This document shows positions 48,698-63,139 of a stretch of DNA of 64,000 nt, piece after piece. Origin of the DNA: Salipaludibacillus daqingensis (GTDB lineage: Bacteria > Bacillota > Bacilli > Bacillales > Salisediminibacteriaceae); assembly GCF_029891575.1 (NCBI RefSeq), contig NZ_JARZHF010000006.1:1-64000 (forward strand). Reading direction: 5' to 3'. The notes beneath the pieces are model-generated. The model did not search any database and was not told the DNA's origin. It saw only the letters and a program-made list of their open reading frames with translations. Position 1 is the first letter of the stretch. Each line of letters begins with the position of its first letter. The translations under genes and the position numbers were made by a program.

Positions 48698-49957
48698 ATG
48701 ACGACGATCGATAAACAAGATTTAAACCATGTAAGGACACAAGACCAAGAGGTTTTTGCAGCGATGGAGGCTGAGCTTAAACGCCAGCAAGATAACATTG
48801 AATTAATCGCATCGGAGAACTTTGTATCAAAAGCAGTCATGGAAGCGCAAGGATCTGTCTTAACGAACAAGTATGCAGAAGGATACCCAGGCAAACGTTA
48901 CTATGGAGGGTGTGAGCACGTAGACGTGGTAGAAAACCTCGCTCGTGATCGTGCGAAAAAGCTATTTGGTGCAGAACATGCCAATGTACAACCCCATTCT
49001 GGTGCCCAAGCAAACATGGGTGTTTACTTTGCCTTTCTTGATCAAGGAGATACAGTGCTTGGTATGGACTTGTCACACGGAGGCCATTTAACTCACGGTA
49101 GTCGCGTGAATTTCAGTGGGAAGCAGTACAACTTTGTTGATTATGGTGTCGATAAAGAGACGAGCACGATCAACTACGAAGATGTGCGTGCGAAGGCAAT
49201 CGAACATAAACCGAAGATGATTGTCGCTGGAGCAAGTGCGTATCCTCGTGAAATAGATTTTGCGAAGTTCCGTGAAATTGCTGATGAAGTGAATGCATAT
49301 CTCATGGTAGATATGGCTCACATTGCCGGATTGGTCGCAACAGGTCATCACCAAAACCCTGTTCCATTTGCTGACTTTGTTACAACAACGACACATAAAA
49401 CGCTACGCGGACCTCGTGGTGGTATGATTCTTTGTAAAGAAGAATATGCAAAGAAAATTGACAAAGCGATGTTCCCAGGTCTTCAAGGTGGACCGCTTAT
49501 GCACGTGATTGCTTCCAAGGCCGTTGCATTTGGCGAAGCGTTACAAGAGGATTTCACGATTTATTCTAAGCAAGTTAAATTGAATGCCGCAGCTCTAGCC
49601 GCCTCTCTGAAAGAGGAAGGCATCGATCTTGTTTCTGGAGGAACGGATAACCACTTAGTATTACTTGATTTAAGAGGGTTATCTTTGACAGGAAAAATCG
49701 CGGAGGAAGCGTTGGACCATGTGGGGATTACAGCGAACAAAAATACAATCCCGTTTGACCCAGAAAGCCCGTTCGTTACAAGTGGTTTACGCATCGGTAC
49801 GGCAGCTGTGACGTCTCGTGGTTTCAAGGAGAAAGAGCTTGAGAGTGTGGGTAAAATCATGGCGCTTGTGTTGAAGAATGTGGATGACGAAGATTCTTTG
49901 AAAAATGCAAAGGAAGCGGTTCTTGAGTTAACGGGGCGTTTCCCGCTTTACGAATAA
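48698..49957 (+). CDS. glyA: Serine hydroxymethyltransferase
   Basis: PLP enzyme that converts serine and tetrahydrofolate to glycine and methylene-THF, the main source of one-carbon units. The protein is 419 residues. The PLP Lys is about residue 234 in [23 protein letters not shown] and DMAHIAGL are intact. AGGGAGG precedes the ATG. It is followed by a terminator and upp, as in B. subtilis. Confidence 0.97.
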   Translation: MTTIDKQDLNHVRTQDQEVFAAMEAELKRQQDNIELIASENFVSKAVMEAQGSVLTNKYAEGYPGKRYYGGCEHVDVVENLARDRAKKLFGAEHANVQPHSGAQANMGVYFAFLDQGDTVLGMDLSHGGHLTHGSRVNFSGKQYNFVDYGVDKETSTINYEDVRAKAIEHKPKMIVAGASAYPREIDFAKFREIADEVNAYLMVDMAHIAGLVATGHHQNPVPFADFVTTTTHKTLRGPRGGMILCKEEYAKKIDKAMFPGLQGGPLMHVIASKAVAFGEALQEDFTIYSKQVKLNAAALAASLKEEGIDLVSGGTDNHLVLLDLRGLSLTGKIAEEALDHVGITANKNTIPFDPESPFVTSGLRIGTAAVTSRGFKEKELESVGKIMALVLKNVDDEDSLKNAKEAVLELTGRFPLYE

Positions 49958-49974
49958 AAATATGGTAAATGTTG

Positions 49975-50008
49975 TTAGCACCTGTCTTTGTGGCGGGTGC
50001 TAATTTTT
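49975..50008 (+). terminator. Rho-independent terminator of glyA
   Basis: TTAGCACC/GGTGCTAA stem with a 13-base loop, followed by TTTTTGAG. Confidence 0.85.
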
Positions 50009-50014
50009 GAGTTG

Positions 50015-50085
50015 TATCGGTGAGAATTTGTGGAATCGGTGAAAATGTCGAATTCGGTCTTGAATGTGGCGGTCTTTTTGTGTAA
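50015..50085 (-). repeat. Possible reverse copy of the 51-bp repeat family
   Basis: On the minus strand this reads AAGACCGAATTCG and later CACCGATTCCAC, like AAGACCGAATCG and GGACCGATTC of 9505-9600. One to one and a half units, more diverged. Confidence 0.45.
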
Positions 50086-50176
50086 ACTTTCCTAGAAGTA
50101 CATAAATGATTGGCTTTTTTTGTCTAAAAATGGGTTGGGAAAAGCTGAAATATATTGGAAAAAGGAGCGGGAATTC

Positions 50177-50806
50177 ATGGGTAAAGTATATGTGTTCGAT
50201 CATCCTCTCATTCAGCATAAGCTGACGTATATTCGGGACAAGGGGACGGGTACGAAGGAATTTCGTGAGTTAACAAATGAGATTGCTGGCTTGATGGCGT
50301 TTGAAATTACGCGAGAGCTTCCACTTCGTGATGTTGAGGTGGAGACCCCGGTAGCGACGGCAAAGTGCCGAACGATTTCTGGGAAAAAGTTAGGGATCAT
50401 TCCGATTCTTCGTGCTGGGCTAGGCATGGTTGATGGCATCATGGGATTAATTCCTGCGGCGAAGGTTGGTCACGTTGGGTTGTATCGTGATCCGGAGACG
50501 TTGAAGCCAGTGGAATACTACGTGAAGCTTCCGAAGGACATTGAAGAACGTGAATTAATCGTCGTGGATCCGATGCTTGCGACGGGTGGCTCGGCGATCG
50601 AAGCGATTAATGTCGTTAAAAATCGTGGCGGAAAGAACATCAAATTGATGTGCCTCGTTGCTGCTCCTGAAGGCGTTGACGAGATGAAGAAAGCTCATCC
50701 AGACGTGGATATTTATCTTGCAGCGCTGGACGAGAAATTGAATGAAAAAGGTTACATCGTTCCTGGTTTGGGCGATGCTGGTGACCGACTGTTCGGGACG
50801 AAGTAA
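50177..50806 (+). CDS. upp: Uracil phosphoribosyltransferase
   Basis: Salvages uracil to UMP with PRPP. The protein is 209 residues. The PRPP loop is [16 protein letters not shown], the uracil-binding end is [15 protein letters not shown], and RAGLGMVDG is intact. AAAGGAG lies about 10 bases before ATG 50177; an in-frame extension upstream to 50120 has no ribosome site. Own terminator follows. Confidence 0.97.
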   Translation: MGKVYVFDHPLIQHKLTYIRDKGTGTKEFRELTNEIAGLMAFEITRELPLRDVEVETPVATAKCRTISGKKLGIIPILRAGLGMVDGIMGLIPAAKVGHVGLYRDPETLKPVEYYVKLPKDIEERELIVVDPMLATGGSAIEAINVVKNRGGKNIKLMCLVAAPEGVDEMKKAHPDVDIYLAALDEKLNEKGYIVPGLGDAGDRLFGTK

Positions 50807-50854
50807 TCATCGACGCTCGAGTTCGCTGAGCGATACAAATGAAAATACGTTAAC

Positions 50855-50887
50855 AAGGGAGAGAGCTGCGGCTTTCTCCTTTTTTGA
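50855..50887 (+). terminator. Rho-independent terminator of upp
   Basis: GGAGAGAGC/GCTTTCTCC stem (one G-T pair), loop TGCG, followed by TTTTTTGATG. Confidence 0.9.
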
Positions 50888-51233
50888 TGTTTAAAGAGGG
50901 TGTTCATAGTTCCCGACGAGAGAGAGCGACGGCGTTGAAAGGCAGTAAGTGACTAGAATCAAACAGGAGGGATCAAGGCAAAAGAATAATTGTTTATTTT
51001 TGGTAAGTTTTTTACGTTGTTTCAGGTTACGTTGTCACGCAGGGGCGAGCTAGTGCCCCATCCAGCGAAAAAAGAGCGATTAAGGGTCACTTAATCCCCA
51101 ATACTAATGACGATCCAACAGAAAAAAGACAAAATGACTAATTTTAATAAAAACCATCAAAAGCCCCTCCATTGAAAATCTAGAATCTCAAAGGATAAAA
51201 CAGTAACAAATGACAAAAGATAGAGGAGCATGA
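50888..51233. other. Intergenic region with one decayed 53-bp repeat
   Basis: Around 51045-51105 lie CTAGTGCCCCAT, AGCGATTAAGG and GTCACTTAAT in the order and spacing of the 53-bp family, so one worn copy is present. The rest is AT-rich with no gene. The protease ribosome site is at the right end. Confidence 0.55.
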
Positions 51234-53798
51234 ATGCTTACGAAAGGGGGATGGATATTGGTAGATAGTCATAACGATCGCACATTATCAAAGAAAATAG
51301 TGGCAGTCTGGCTCGTGTGCATAGCTTCAATATTATTCTTTCCGCTAGCAGGATCGGAAGCGACGCACGCAGCGGAAGCGATGCAAATGACAGAAAAAGC
51401 GCACGCATTAGAAGCTGCCCAAACAGCAGAGGCAAAGTATCCGATAGAAATTTCACAAATAAACGATCCAGCGTACGCTGCTAAAACGTCGCAAATGACA
51501 GAAACGCCACACGAAGCAGAAACAGAAACACAAACAGCGCACCAAACCGATGCGACGCACCAAATCAAAAAAGCACAACCCACTCAAACGCGCAATGACG
51601 AAAAGAAGCCAATCATTTTTCCGAACAGACCTATTATCGATGATGATGTACTAGCGATTGGCACGAGAAATGAACAGTCGTCGATTTACATTATTGAAGC
51701 AGAAGACAATCCAGAGAAACTCGCCGAAGAACTTCAAAAAACCGTCGATGGCGTCGAACTCCGCAAAATGTTTGGACGAATATACAATGGTTTTTCAATA
51801 CAACTCTCCGAAGATCACCTTGAGACAATCGCTAATATGGAAGGCGTATCGAGAGTGGATGAGTTAGCTTATTATGAGCCTTATGTCGATGAAAGTATTC
51901 CGTTTATAGGCGGAACTTCTGGTGAATCGAAGAGCCTTTTCACCAGAGCTGATGACACCCTCACCGGGAAAGGCGTGAAGGTCGCGGTGATCGACACAGG
52001 AGTTGATTATGAGCATCCGGACTTAAAGGACAGTTACCACGGTGGTTTTGATGTGATTGACCAAGACGACGATCCGATGGAAACGCTGAGAGATGAAGGG
52101 ATACCTACGTTCCACGGTACCCACGTAGCAGGAATTATTTCTGCTAACGGAAAACTAAAAGGGGTCGCGCCTGAATCAGAAATTTATGCGTATCGTGCGT
52201 TAGGTCCAACAGGGATGGGGACAACGGAACAGGTGATTGAAGCGATTGAAAAGGCTGTGGAAGATGAGGTGGATGTGATCAACCTATCGTTAGGAAATAC
52301 GGTGAACGGGCCTGACTGGCCGACGAGTATAGCCCTTGATAAAGCAGTGGAAAGTGGCATTGTTGCGGTCACATCAAACGGGAATAGTGGACCGAATTTA
52401 TGGACCGTTGGGTCACCTGGGACGTCGACAAAAGCCATTTCAGTCGGAGCGTCGACACCACCACTCGAAATTCCATACTTGATCACAGATTCCGAACGTA
52501 AAAGTGAAATCCCATTGCAACCGATGCAAAAAGCAGCAAAGTGGGAATTCAAACGTTCTCACCCTTTTGTAGACGTTGGACTTGGACGGCAGGAAGATTA
52601 TGAAGGCATCGATGTGAAAAATAGCATCGTGTTAGCGAAGCGGGGGCTAATTAGTTTTACGATGAAAGCAAAAATGGCTAAAGCAAAAGGAGCAAAAGCA
52701 CTCATCGTTTACAATCACCAGCCTGGAGAGTTTGCTGGTATGTTGGAGGAACCCGTCGATCTTCCTGCTGTCAGTGTCACAAAAGAGGACGGGGAAAAGC
52801 TCAGCGAGATCCTGGCAAAAAATAATGACGAACATATCCGCACGATTTATCGAGAAGAAGAGGATCAAATCGCCCCATTTAGTTCACGGGGACCAGTTAC
52901 TCATACGTGGGAAGTGAAGCCTGATTTAGTTGCACCTGGAGTTCAAATTGATAGCACGATCCCATCAGGGTATCTCGATTTAAACGGGACAAGCATGGCT
53001 GCACCTCATGTGACAGGAGCGGTGGCTTTGATCAAAGAAAAGTATCCAGACTGGACGCCGGAACAAATCAAAGCTTCTTTAATGAACACGGCAAAAACGT
53101 TGTATGATAGCGATGGCAATCCGCACGCTCCACACGTACAAGGAACAGGAAGAATCCAACTAAATAAAGCGTTGTCCGCAGAAACTCTCGTTTATCCAGG
53201 ACAAATTAGTTTCGGACAGTGGCTTCGTACAGAAAGTCGATTAGAAAAAGACGTGACGCTGACGATTGAAAATGTATCTGATGAAGCGAAAAAATACACG
53301 ATTGAGCCACCGTTTGATGTGCCAGATGGGATTCAATGGAAAGTACCTTTTTCCGTTTACGTAAAGCCAGGTGAAAAAAAGGATGTCACCGTTTCTGTCG
53401 ATGTTTTTCCGTCTGTTTTTGAAGAGGGAATGTATCATGATCGCATCAATGTCCGCAGCGGCGATGATGTGACACATGTCCCTTATCTCTTTTTTGTCGA
53501 AGAACCAAACTATCCGAGACTAATGTCATTTATGATGGAGCATAAAGAAGAACCAAAAAATTATCACTATGAAGTGTATTTACCAGGTGGGGCAGACGAG
53601 TTAGGCATTGCCTTATATGACCCTGACACGTTTCAATTTCTATCCTATTTAGATGTAGAGAAAGATATCCATCGCGGCATGTTTGAAAAAGACATTGTCA
53701 TTGAAGATATAGACGTTGGTGTATACAAAGCGCTGATTTTTGCTCGAAAGGGAGATCAAGAAGATACGATTGAACAAATGCTATTTATTGGGGATTAA
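51234..53798 (+). CDS. Vpr-like extracellular subtilisin-family serine protease
   Basis: Secreted protease of 854 residues. Signal peptide about 20-46 (VAVWLVCIASILFFPLAGSE, cleaved near THAAEA). A 70-residue low-complexity stretch rich in Ala, Thr, Glu, His and Gln follows (about 47-118). Next come an I9-type propeptide (about 135-215) and the S8 catalytic domain with Asp near 253 (AVIDTGVDYEHPDL), His near 293 (FHGTHVAGI) and Ser near 586 (NGTSMAAPH). A PA domain is inserted at about 430-530, and the C-terminus has beta domains. Two starts have ribosome sites: ATG 51234 (GAGGAG) and TTG 51258 (AAAGGGGG). The order resembles B. subtilis Vpr. Confidence 0.92.
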   Translation: MLTKGGWILVDSHNDRTLSKKIVAVWLVCIASILFFPLAGSEATHAAEAMQMTEKAHALEAAQTAEAKYPIEISQINDPAYAAKTSQMTETPHEAETETQTAHQTDATHQIKKAQPTQTRNDEKKPIIFPNRPIIDDDVLAIGTRNEQSSIYIIEAEDNPEKLAEELQKTVDGVELRKMFGRIYNGFSIQLSEDHLETIANMEGVSRVDELAYYEPYVDESIPFIGGTSGESKSLFTRADDTLTGKGVKVAVIDTGVDYEHPDLKDSYHGGFDVIDQDDDPMETLRDEGIPTFHGTHVAGIISANGKLKGVAPESEIYAYRALGPTGMGTTEQVIEAIEKAVEDEVDVINLSLGNTVNGPDWPTSIALDKAVESGIVAVTSNGNSGPNLWTVGSPGTSTKAISVGASTPPLEIPYLITDSERKSEIPLQPMQKAAKWEFKRSHPFVDVGLGRQEDYEGIDVKNSIVLAKRGLISFTMKAKMAKAKGAKALIVYNHQPGEFAGMLEEPVDLPAVSVTKEDGEKLSEILAKNNDEHIRTIYREEEDQIAPFSSRGPVTHTWEVKPDLVAPGVQIDSTIPSGYLDLNGTSMAAPHVTGAVALIKEKYPDWTPEQIKASLMNTAKTLYDSDGNPHAPHVQGTGRIQLNKALSAETLVYPGQISFGQWLRTESRLEKDVTLTIENVSDEAKKYTIEPPFDVPDGIQWKVPFSVYVKPGEKKDVTVSVDVFPSVFEEGMYHDRINVRSGDDVTHVPYLFFVEEPNYPRLMSFMMEHKEEPKNYHYEVYLPGGADELGIALYDPDTFQFLSYLDVEKDIHRGMFEKDIVIEDIDVGVYKALIFARKGDQEDTIEQMLFIGD

Positions 53799-53985
53799 GC
53801 TAAGCGACTGCAACACGAGAAAACAACCTTCCCTCAAAAAACACCTGACCAAGTAGGAAAACGAGGTAACGTACGTGCAGAAAGGCAGAACAAAAATTCA
53901 GAACGAGATAGAGTCACCTTTCTTTCCAATATATACTAAAACTCAGCCTCAATAACATCCATTGCTACCAAATTTATATACAAAC

Positions 53986-54011
53986 GTTCTGGGTATTTTA
54001 TTGCCCGGAAC
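53986..54011 (+). terminator. Possible weak terminator after the protease gene
   Basis: GTTCTGGG/CCCGGAAC stem (one G-T pair), 10-base loop, with only ACCTCTTTCC after it. Most of 53799-54127 shows no other element. Confidence 0.4.
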
Positions 54012-54127
54012 ACCTCTTTCCCTCTACAAAACTCTGGAAAATAGCTCCATAATAGTAAGATGAGCCCTTACCTGAAAAATACTTCTCTATACTGAAAATT
54101 CAGACTTTATTTTTATTGGAAATTAAA

Positions 54128-54156
54128 CAGACAATTTAGCGAAATTTATGTATAAT
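54128..54156 (+). promoter_or_regulatory. SigA promoter of the atp operon
   Basis: CAGACA (54128-54133), 17 bases, TATAAT (54151-54156). It leaves a leader of about 195 bases before atpZ. Confidence 0.6.
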
Positions 54157-54357
54157 AGAAACGTGCAAAAGATCATATTTTGTATTTTTTGTGAACAAAC
54201 CTGAAAGCGTTTCATCATATTTAAGTATTCGTTTTCATTGTGTTTTCCTACCCCAAGTTATATTGACAGTGACCCTTGCCTGTTGTACGATTACAAAGGA
54301 TATCTACCATTATCAAAATTTATGTTGAACATGAATTCAACAGCAAGGTGGGGAACG

Positions 54358-54591
54358 ATGTCTGAACCTTCTAAAAATCGTCAACTAATGAAAGCATTCG
54401 CGCTCATGACGACGATCAGCTCTTATCTTGTCGGATCCATAATACTTGGTGTATTTGGTGGCAGATGGATAGATGATCGATTCGATGGTGGCGGGCTTTA
54501 TCTCGTATTAGGGATGCTCGTTGGTTTAGCAACAGCTATTTATGGCATTTTCAAAGCGGTTCAGCAATTTATGGGAGACGATTCAGCATGA
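54358..54591 (+). CDS. atpZ: AtpZ, small membrane protein of the ATP synthase operon
   Basis: A 77-residue two-helix membrane protein (SSYLVGSIILGVFGGRWIDDRF, LYLVLGMLVGLATAIYGIF) of the AtpZ/AtpQ family, which in alkaliphilic Bacillus is reported to aid magnesium supply and assembly of the synthase together with AtpI. AAGGTGGGG precedes the ATG at 54358; the upstream open frame to 54238 is leader. The stop overlaps atpI (ATGA), indicating translational coupling. Confidence 0.85.
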   Translation: MSEPSKNRQLMKAFALMTTISSYLVGSIILGVFGGRWIDDRFDGGGLYLVLGMLVGLATAIYGIFKAVQQFMGDDSA

Positions 54592-54968
54592 ACGACATTC
54601 GCGTCTTGGTTAAGCGCTATTCCATTTACACGGCGATCTTCATAGCCTTGTTGGTGATCATAGCTTTGTTCAGTTCTGAACCAGCATTTTTTATGGGGAT
54701 GGCTTTTGGGACAAGCTTCAGTTTAGTGATTTTATTAACTACATACTTTCAAGTGAAGCGCATTGGAAAGTCGCTATCAGACCGCAAATTTCGGTTTTCA
54801 ATTGGTACGCTAGGGAGAATGATCACTGTGGTCGTTGCGATCATAGTCGCCCAGCAGTTTCCTCACTATTTGAATCTAACAGGAGTGATCATAGGTTTGG
54901 CAGTAACGTATATCATCCTCTTGATAGATCCTATTCTCCACAGCAAGGCATTTGCAGATCAAGAGTGA
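54588..54968 (+). CDS. atpI: ATP synthase protein I
   Basis: Four-helix membrane protein of 126 residues, thought to assist assembly of the c-ring. The pattern VKRYSIYTAIF..., AFGTSFSLVILLTTYF, FSIGTLGRMITVV and GLAVTYIILLIDPILHS fits AtpI of Bacillus. Start overlaps atpZ by 4 bases. A 98-base gap separates it from atpB. Confidence 0.88.
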   Translation: MNDIRVLVKRYSIYTAIFIALLVIIALFSSEPAFFMGMAFGTSFSLVILLTTYFQVKRIGKSLSDRKFRFSIGTLGRMITVVVAIIVAQQFPHYLNLTGVIIGLAVTYIILLIDPILHSKAFADQE

Positions 54969-55066
54969 CTGCCTCGTTTTTAAAACAGGACCAGAGAATA
55001 ACTCAAGGCTCCGTTAGAAAAACATTGGAAACACTCTGTGCAATTAGAGAAAAGAGGTGAAAAAGA

Positions 55067-55792
55067 TTGGATAGTAAATTCTTAAAGATGGATCTATTTG
55101 GGATTCCGTGGTTAACGGTAAATATTCCTAATTTGATCTTGACTACTGTCGCCATGGCTATTGTCTTCTTTGTATCTTACTTCATGTCAAGGAAGATTCG
55201 AATGTATCCGACAGGTGCACAAAATGCTTTGGAGTACCTCGTTCAATTTATCAAAAACATTATTAGTAGTACGATGGATTGGAAGCAAGGAAAGAACTTT
55301 GTCATGCTAGGCATTACCATCATTCTTTATGTGTTCGTAGCGAACATGATGGGGGTTCCATTTGAGCTAGCAACAGCAGATCATGAAGTCTGGTGGAATT
55401 CACCGACATCGAATCCAGTATTAACGATCTCATTGGCAGCCTTTATTATCATCCTCACCCACATTTATGGGTGGAAGCTAAAAGGACCAAAAGAGTATGG
55501 AAAAGACTACTTCCGTCCGGCCTTTTTCATGGCCCCGTTTAAAGTAGTAGAAGATTTCTCCAACACACTCACGTTAGGCATGCGTCTTTACGCCAACATT
55601 TTTGCGAAAGAAATGATCATGGTCATGCTCGTGGGTCTTGGTGCAACAACAGGTATTTTTTGGGCATTCGCCGCATTTTTACCACTCGTTGTTTTCCAAG
55701 CATTCAGCGTATTTATTGGTTCATTACAAGCCTTTATCTTCTGTATGCTAACGATGGTGTATATGTCGCATAAGGTTAGTGAAGAACATTAA
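55067..55792 (+). CDS. atpB: ATP synthase Fo subunit a
   Basis: Membrane stator subunit that forms the two proton half-channels. The protein is 241 residues. The essential Arg is R173 in TLGMRLYAN. Eight residues on is Lys181 (IFAKEM), where alkaliphile a subunits have a specific Lys (K180 in B. pseudofirmus OF4 numbering) and neutralophiles usually Gly. This supports an alkaliphilic host. The start is TTG at 55067, with AGAGGTG 8 bases upstream. Confidence 0.95.
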   Translation: MDSKFLKMDLFGIPWLTVNIPNLILTTVAMAIVFFVSYFMSRKIRMYPTGAQNALEYLVQFIKNIISSTMDWKQGKNFVMLGITIILYVFVANMMGVPFELATADHEVWWNSPTSNPVLTISLAAFIIILTHIYGWKLKGPKEYGKDYFRPAFFMAPFKVVEDFSNTLTLGMRLYANIFAKEMIMVMLVGLGATTGIFWAFAAFLPLVVFQAFSVFIGSLQAFIFCMLTMVYMSHKVSEEH

Positions 55793-55920
55793 CACTTTTT
55801 TGAAAAAAGAAAGACAGCACTATTAAACATCTTGAATAAGAACTCTTTTACATATGTTAAAGGGTGATTTATTTCATAAAAAAACTAAAATTTATACAAT
55901 ATCTAAGGAGGATTTTTATT

Positions 55921-56142
55921 ATGGGTACTATCGCTATTGCAGTAGCAATTGTAGCAAGTTTAGCAGCTGTGGCTGGAGCATTTGGAGTGGCAATCGTTGT
56001 AAGAGCAACACTACAGGGGATTACTCGTCAACCAGAGATTCGCGGACCACTTCAAACAGTCATGTTTATCGGTGTTCCATTGGTAGAGGCACTTCCAATC
56101 TTCGCGATCGTTATTGCTTTCTTATTACTAGGAAACATGTAA
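55921..56142 (+). CDS. atpE: ATP synthase Fo subunit c
   Basis: Proton-carrying rotor subunit, 73 residues, two helices. The ion-binding Glu56 lies in PLVEALP, i.e. P53xxE56xxP59, the alkaliphile PxxExxP motif. In helix 1 the glycine zipper of ordinary c subunits reads A18-x-A20-x-G22-x-A24, three of the four alanines of the alkaliphile AxAxAxA motif. AAGGAGG precedes the ATG at 55921; the open frame from 55864 is leader. Two hairpins follow the gene before atpF. Confidence 0.96.
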   Translation: MGTIAIAVAIVASLAAVAGAFGVAIVVRATLQGITRQPEIRGPLQTVMFIGVPLVEALPIFAIVIAFLLLGNM

Positions 56143-56162
56143 GCGAAATTTTTTAAATGAAA

Positions 56163-56238
56163 AGCACTGTTAGACGTTTAAACGTAACAGTGCTTCATAA
56201 AAATGGCGAAGAAGGTTATTCATACAATCTTCGCCATT
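56163..56238 (+). other. Two hairpins in the atpE-atpF gap
   Basis: AAGCACTGTTA/TAACAGTGCTT (56163-56196), 11-bp perfect with further inner pairing, and ATGGCGAAGA/TCTTCGCCAT (56204-56238), 10 bp perfect with a T-rich tail. They sit in a 295-base gap inside the operon, where B. subtilis has a short one. They could stabilise the atpE end of the mRNA or partly terminate, raising c relative to other subunits. Confidence 0.8.
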
Positions 56239-56437
56239 CCTTTTAAAGTAAGAAAGGATAAGGTTCTATCATGCTGTCAAGCTATCATTCATGAGCTTAC
56301 CATCACGAAAAGCCTCAAGACTTCGATAGATGATGTTGCAAGTAAATCTTGCACAGGAAGAAGCAGCGCTTGTCTATCAAGGCAGGCACCTTACGCTTTT
56401 CTTACAGCACTGACTGAGAAAAAAGGAGGCGAATTCG

Positions 56438-56931
56438 TTGTTTGATATCTATGAAATAGAATGGGTCAATGCGCTTTATCAAATTGCCGCATTTGGTGTA
56501 TTATTGTGGCTTTTGAAAAAGTTTGCATTCGGACCTATTATGGATATGATGGAAAAGCGTGAACAACACGTGGCCGATCAAATTGCTTCCGCGGAAAAAA
56601 ACCGTAAAGACGCTGAGAAATATTTAGCTGAACAACGGGAAGCGATTCAAGCTGCCCGCCAAGAAGCAAAGGAAATTGTTGAAAACTCGAAAACAATGAG
56701 TGACCAGCAGGCTAGCGACGTTCTAGCAAATGCTAGAAAAGAAGCTGATCGTATGAAACAATCAGCCGTAGCTGAAATCAATACAGAAAAAGAACAAGCC
56801 ATCTCTGCACTTCGTGAGCAAGTTTCGACCTTGTCTGTACTTGTAGCAACGAAGGTCATTGAGAAAGAACTCGATGAAAAAGAGCAGGAGAAGCTCATCC
56901 AAGATACACTTAAAGAAGTAGGCGAAGATTT

Positions 56932-56935
<4 letters not shown>
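56438..56935 (+). CDS. atpF: ATP synthase Fo subunit b
   Basis: Peripheral-stalk subunit of 165 residues. One N-terminal helix (ALYQIAAFGVLLWLLKKFAF) anchors it, and a long charged coiled coil reaches F1. Start is TTG 56438 with AAAGGAGG 8 bases upstream. The stop overlaps atpH (ATGA). Confidence 0.94.
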
Positions 56936-59003
<2,068 letters not shown>

Positions 59004-59137
59004 GAACGACTCGAAGATAAAAAGAGGATAGGCGTCTAGCACCAAAGTTACGAGAATGACCTCAACCATGGACCAAACCATCAACGAGGAAACCTCCCGT
59101 AAACGAGGTGCTTACGCTTTTCAACAAAAGGTGGTGA

Positions 59138-60028
<891 letters not shown>

Positions 60029-60156
60029 CCTTATTAAACGAGCGACATAGTCGCATTTAATCAATAATACTGGTATTTTTTCGAAAGGTGTCCTTCGCTT
60101 TGCAAAGTAATCGATCCGTCGTTTTCCAAGCAAAACGAAAGCACTCACCTTTCTGA

Positions 60157-61575
<1,419 letters not shown>

Positions 61576-61705
61576 CATTTATTTACTAAGATGGAAGAAT
61601 GAATGCAACAGGCAATAGGAAGCGATATTCGCAAAGGTCACTGCCGCGGATTTCTTATCCCGGCGATGATGCTTTGATGAATCGTCCCTTTCATAAGGAG
61701 GGTGA

Positions 61706-62116
<411 letters not shown>

Positions 62117-62132
62117 TTCAGTTCTATCCGAG

Positions 62133-62170
62133 CGCCGTTCACCCTCATACGAGGCTGGACGGCGTTTTTG
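62133..62170 (+). terminator. Rho-independent terminator of the atp operon
   Basis: CGCCGTTCA/TGGACGGCG (one G-T pair) with an inner CCTC/GAGG pair, followed by TTTTTGTGTTT. Confidence 0.9.
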
Positions 62171-62269
62171 TGTTTCATCTAAAGGCAAATCAATCATTAC
62201 CTCATATGTACGGGAAATAATATCGTTAAAGGCTGTGAGAGGCTAACTTAGGCACGCATTTGCTTTTAG

Positions 62270-63030
62270 TTTGTCTGGACGACTCTCTTGTGACGGTTAC
62301 GAGCTAATTTTGATGAAAGACGGTCACAAGAGGAGGGCGCTTGTGTCCGTAGCGAGCTATTTTTGGTAAAAGACGGTCACAAGAGAGAGCGTCTTGTGCC
62401 CGATGCGAGTTGATTTTGGTGAAAGACGGTCACAAGAGGAGTCTGCTTGTGACCGATGCGAGTTGATTTTAATGAAAGACGGTCACAAGAGGAGTCTGCT
62501 TGTGCCCGTTGCGAGCCGATTTTAATGAAAGACGGTCACAAGAGGAGTCTGCTTGTGCCCGTTGCGAGCCGATTTTAATGAAAGACGGTCACAAGAGAGA
62601 GCGCCTTGTGCCTGTAGTGAGCCGATTTTAATGAAAGACGGTCACAAGAGAGAGCGTCTTGTGCCCGTTGCGAGTTGATTTTGGTGAAAGACGGTCACAA
62701 GAGGAGTCTGCTTGTGCCCGTTGCGAGCCGATTTTAATGAAAGACGGTCACAAGAGGGAGCGCCTTGTGCCTGTAGCGAGCGGATTTTGATGAAAGACGG
62801 TCACAAGAGAGAGCGCCTTGTGCCTGTAGCGAGAAGATTTTGATGAAAGACGGTCACAAGAGGAGTCTGCTTGTGCCCGATGCGAGTTGATTTTGATGAA
62901 AGACGGTCACAAGAGGGAGCGTTTTGTGACAGTTGCGAGCTATTTTTGGTAAAAGACGGTCACAAGAGAGAGCGTCTTATGACCGATGCGAGTTGATTTT
63001 GGTAAAAGACGGTCACAAGAAAGATGCATT
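62270..63030 (+). repeat. 53-bp tandem repeat array 6 (about 14 units)
   Basis: Fourteen copies of GACGGTCACAAG from about 62320 to 63009 at 52-53 base spacing. The spacers alternate between GAGGAGTCTG and GAGAGAGCGC types, and right arms are CTTGTGCCCGT, CTTGTGACCGA and similar. The array fills the space after the atp terminator. The remaining bases to 63139 hold nothing else I can identify. Confidence 0.95.
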
Positions 63031-63139
63031 ATGCATGTTAAGTCGTAGTTAGTTCTTTACCAAAAATAGGTATTTAATTTTGGTTTTAAAATAATGAAGG
63101 ACGAATCCCTTTTGAATTTCCTTTCTCAATAAATATAAT

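Noticed and set aside
51230-51268. 12-codon leader peptide before the protease gene
   Set aside because: The ATG at 51230 lies directly against the ribosome site, with a spacing too short for initiation.
56203-56445. 80-codon frame between atpE and atpF
   Set aside because: It starts inside a hairpin, lacks a ribosome site, and its translation resembles no protein known to me.
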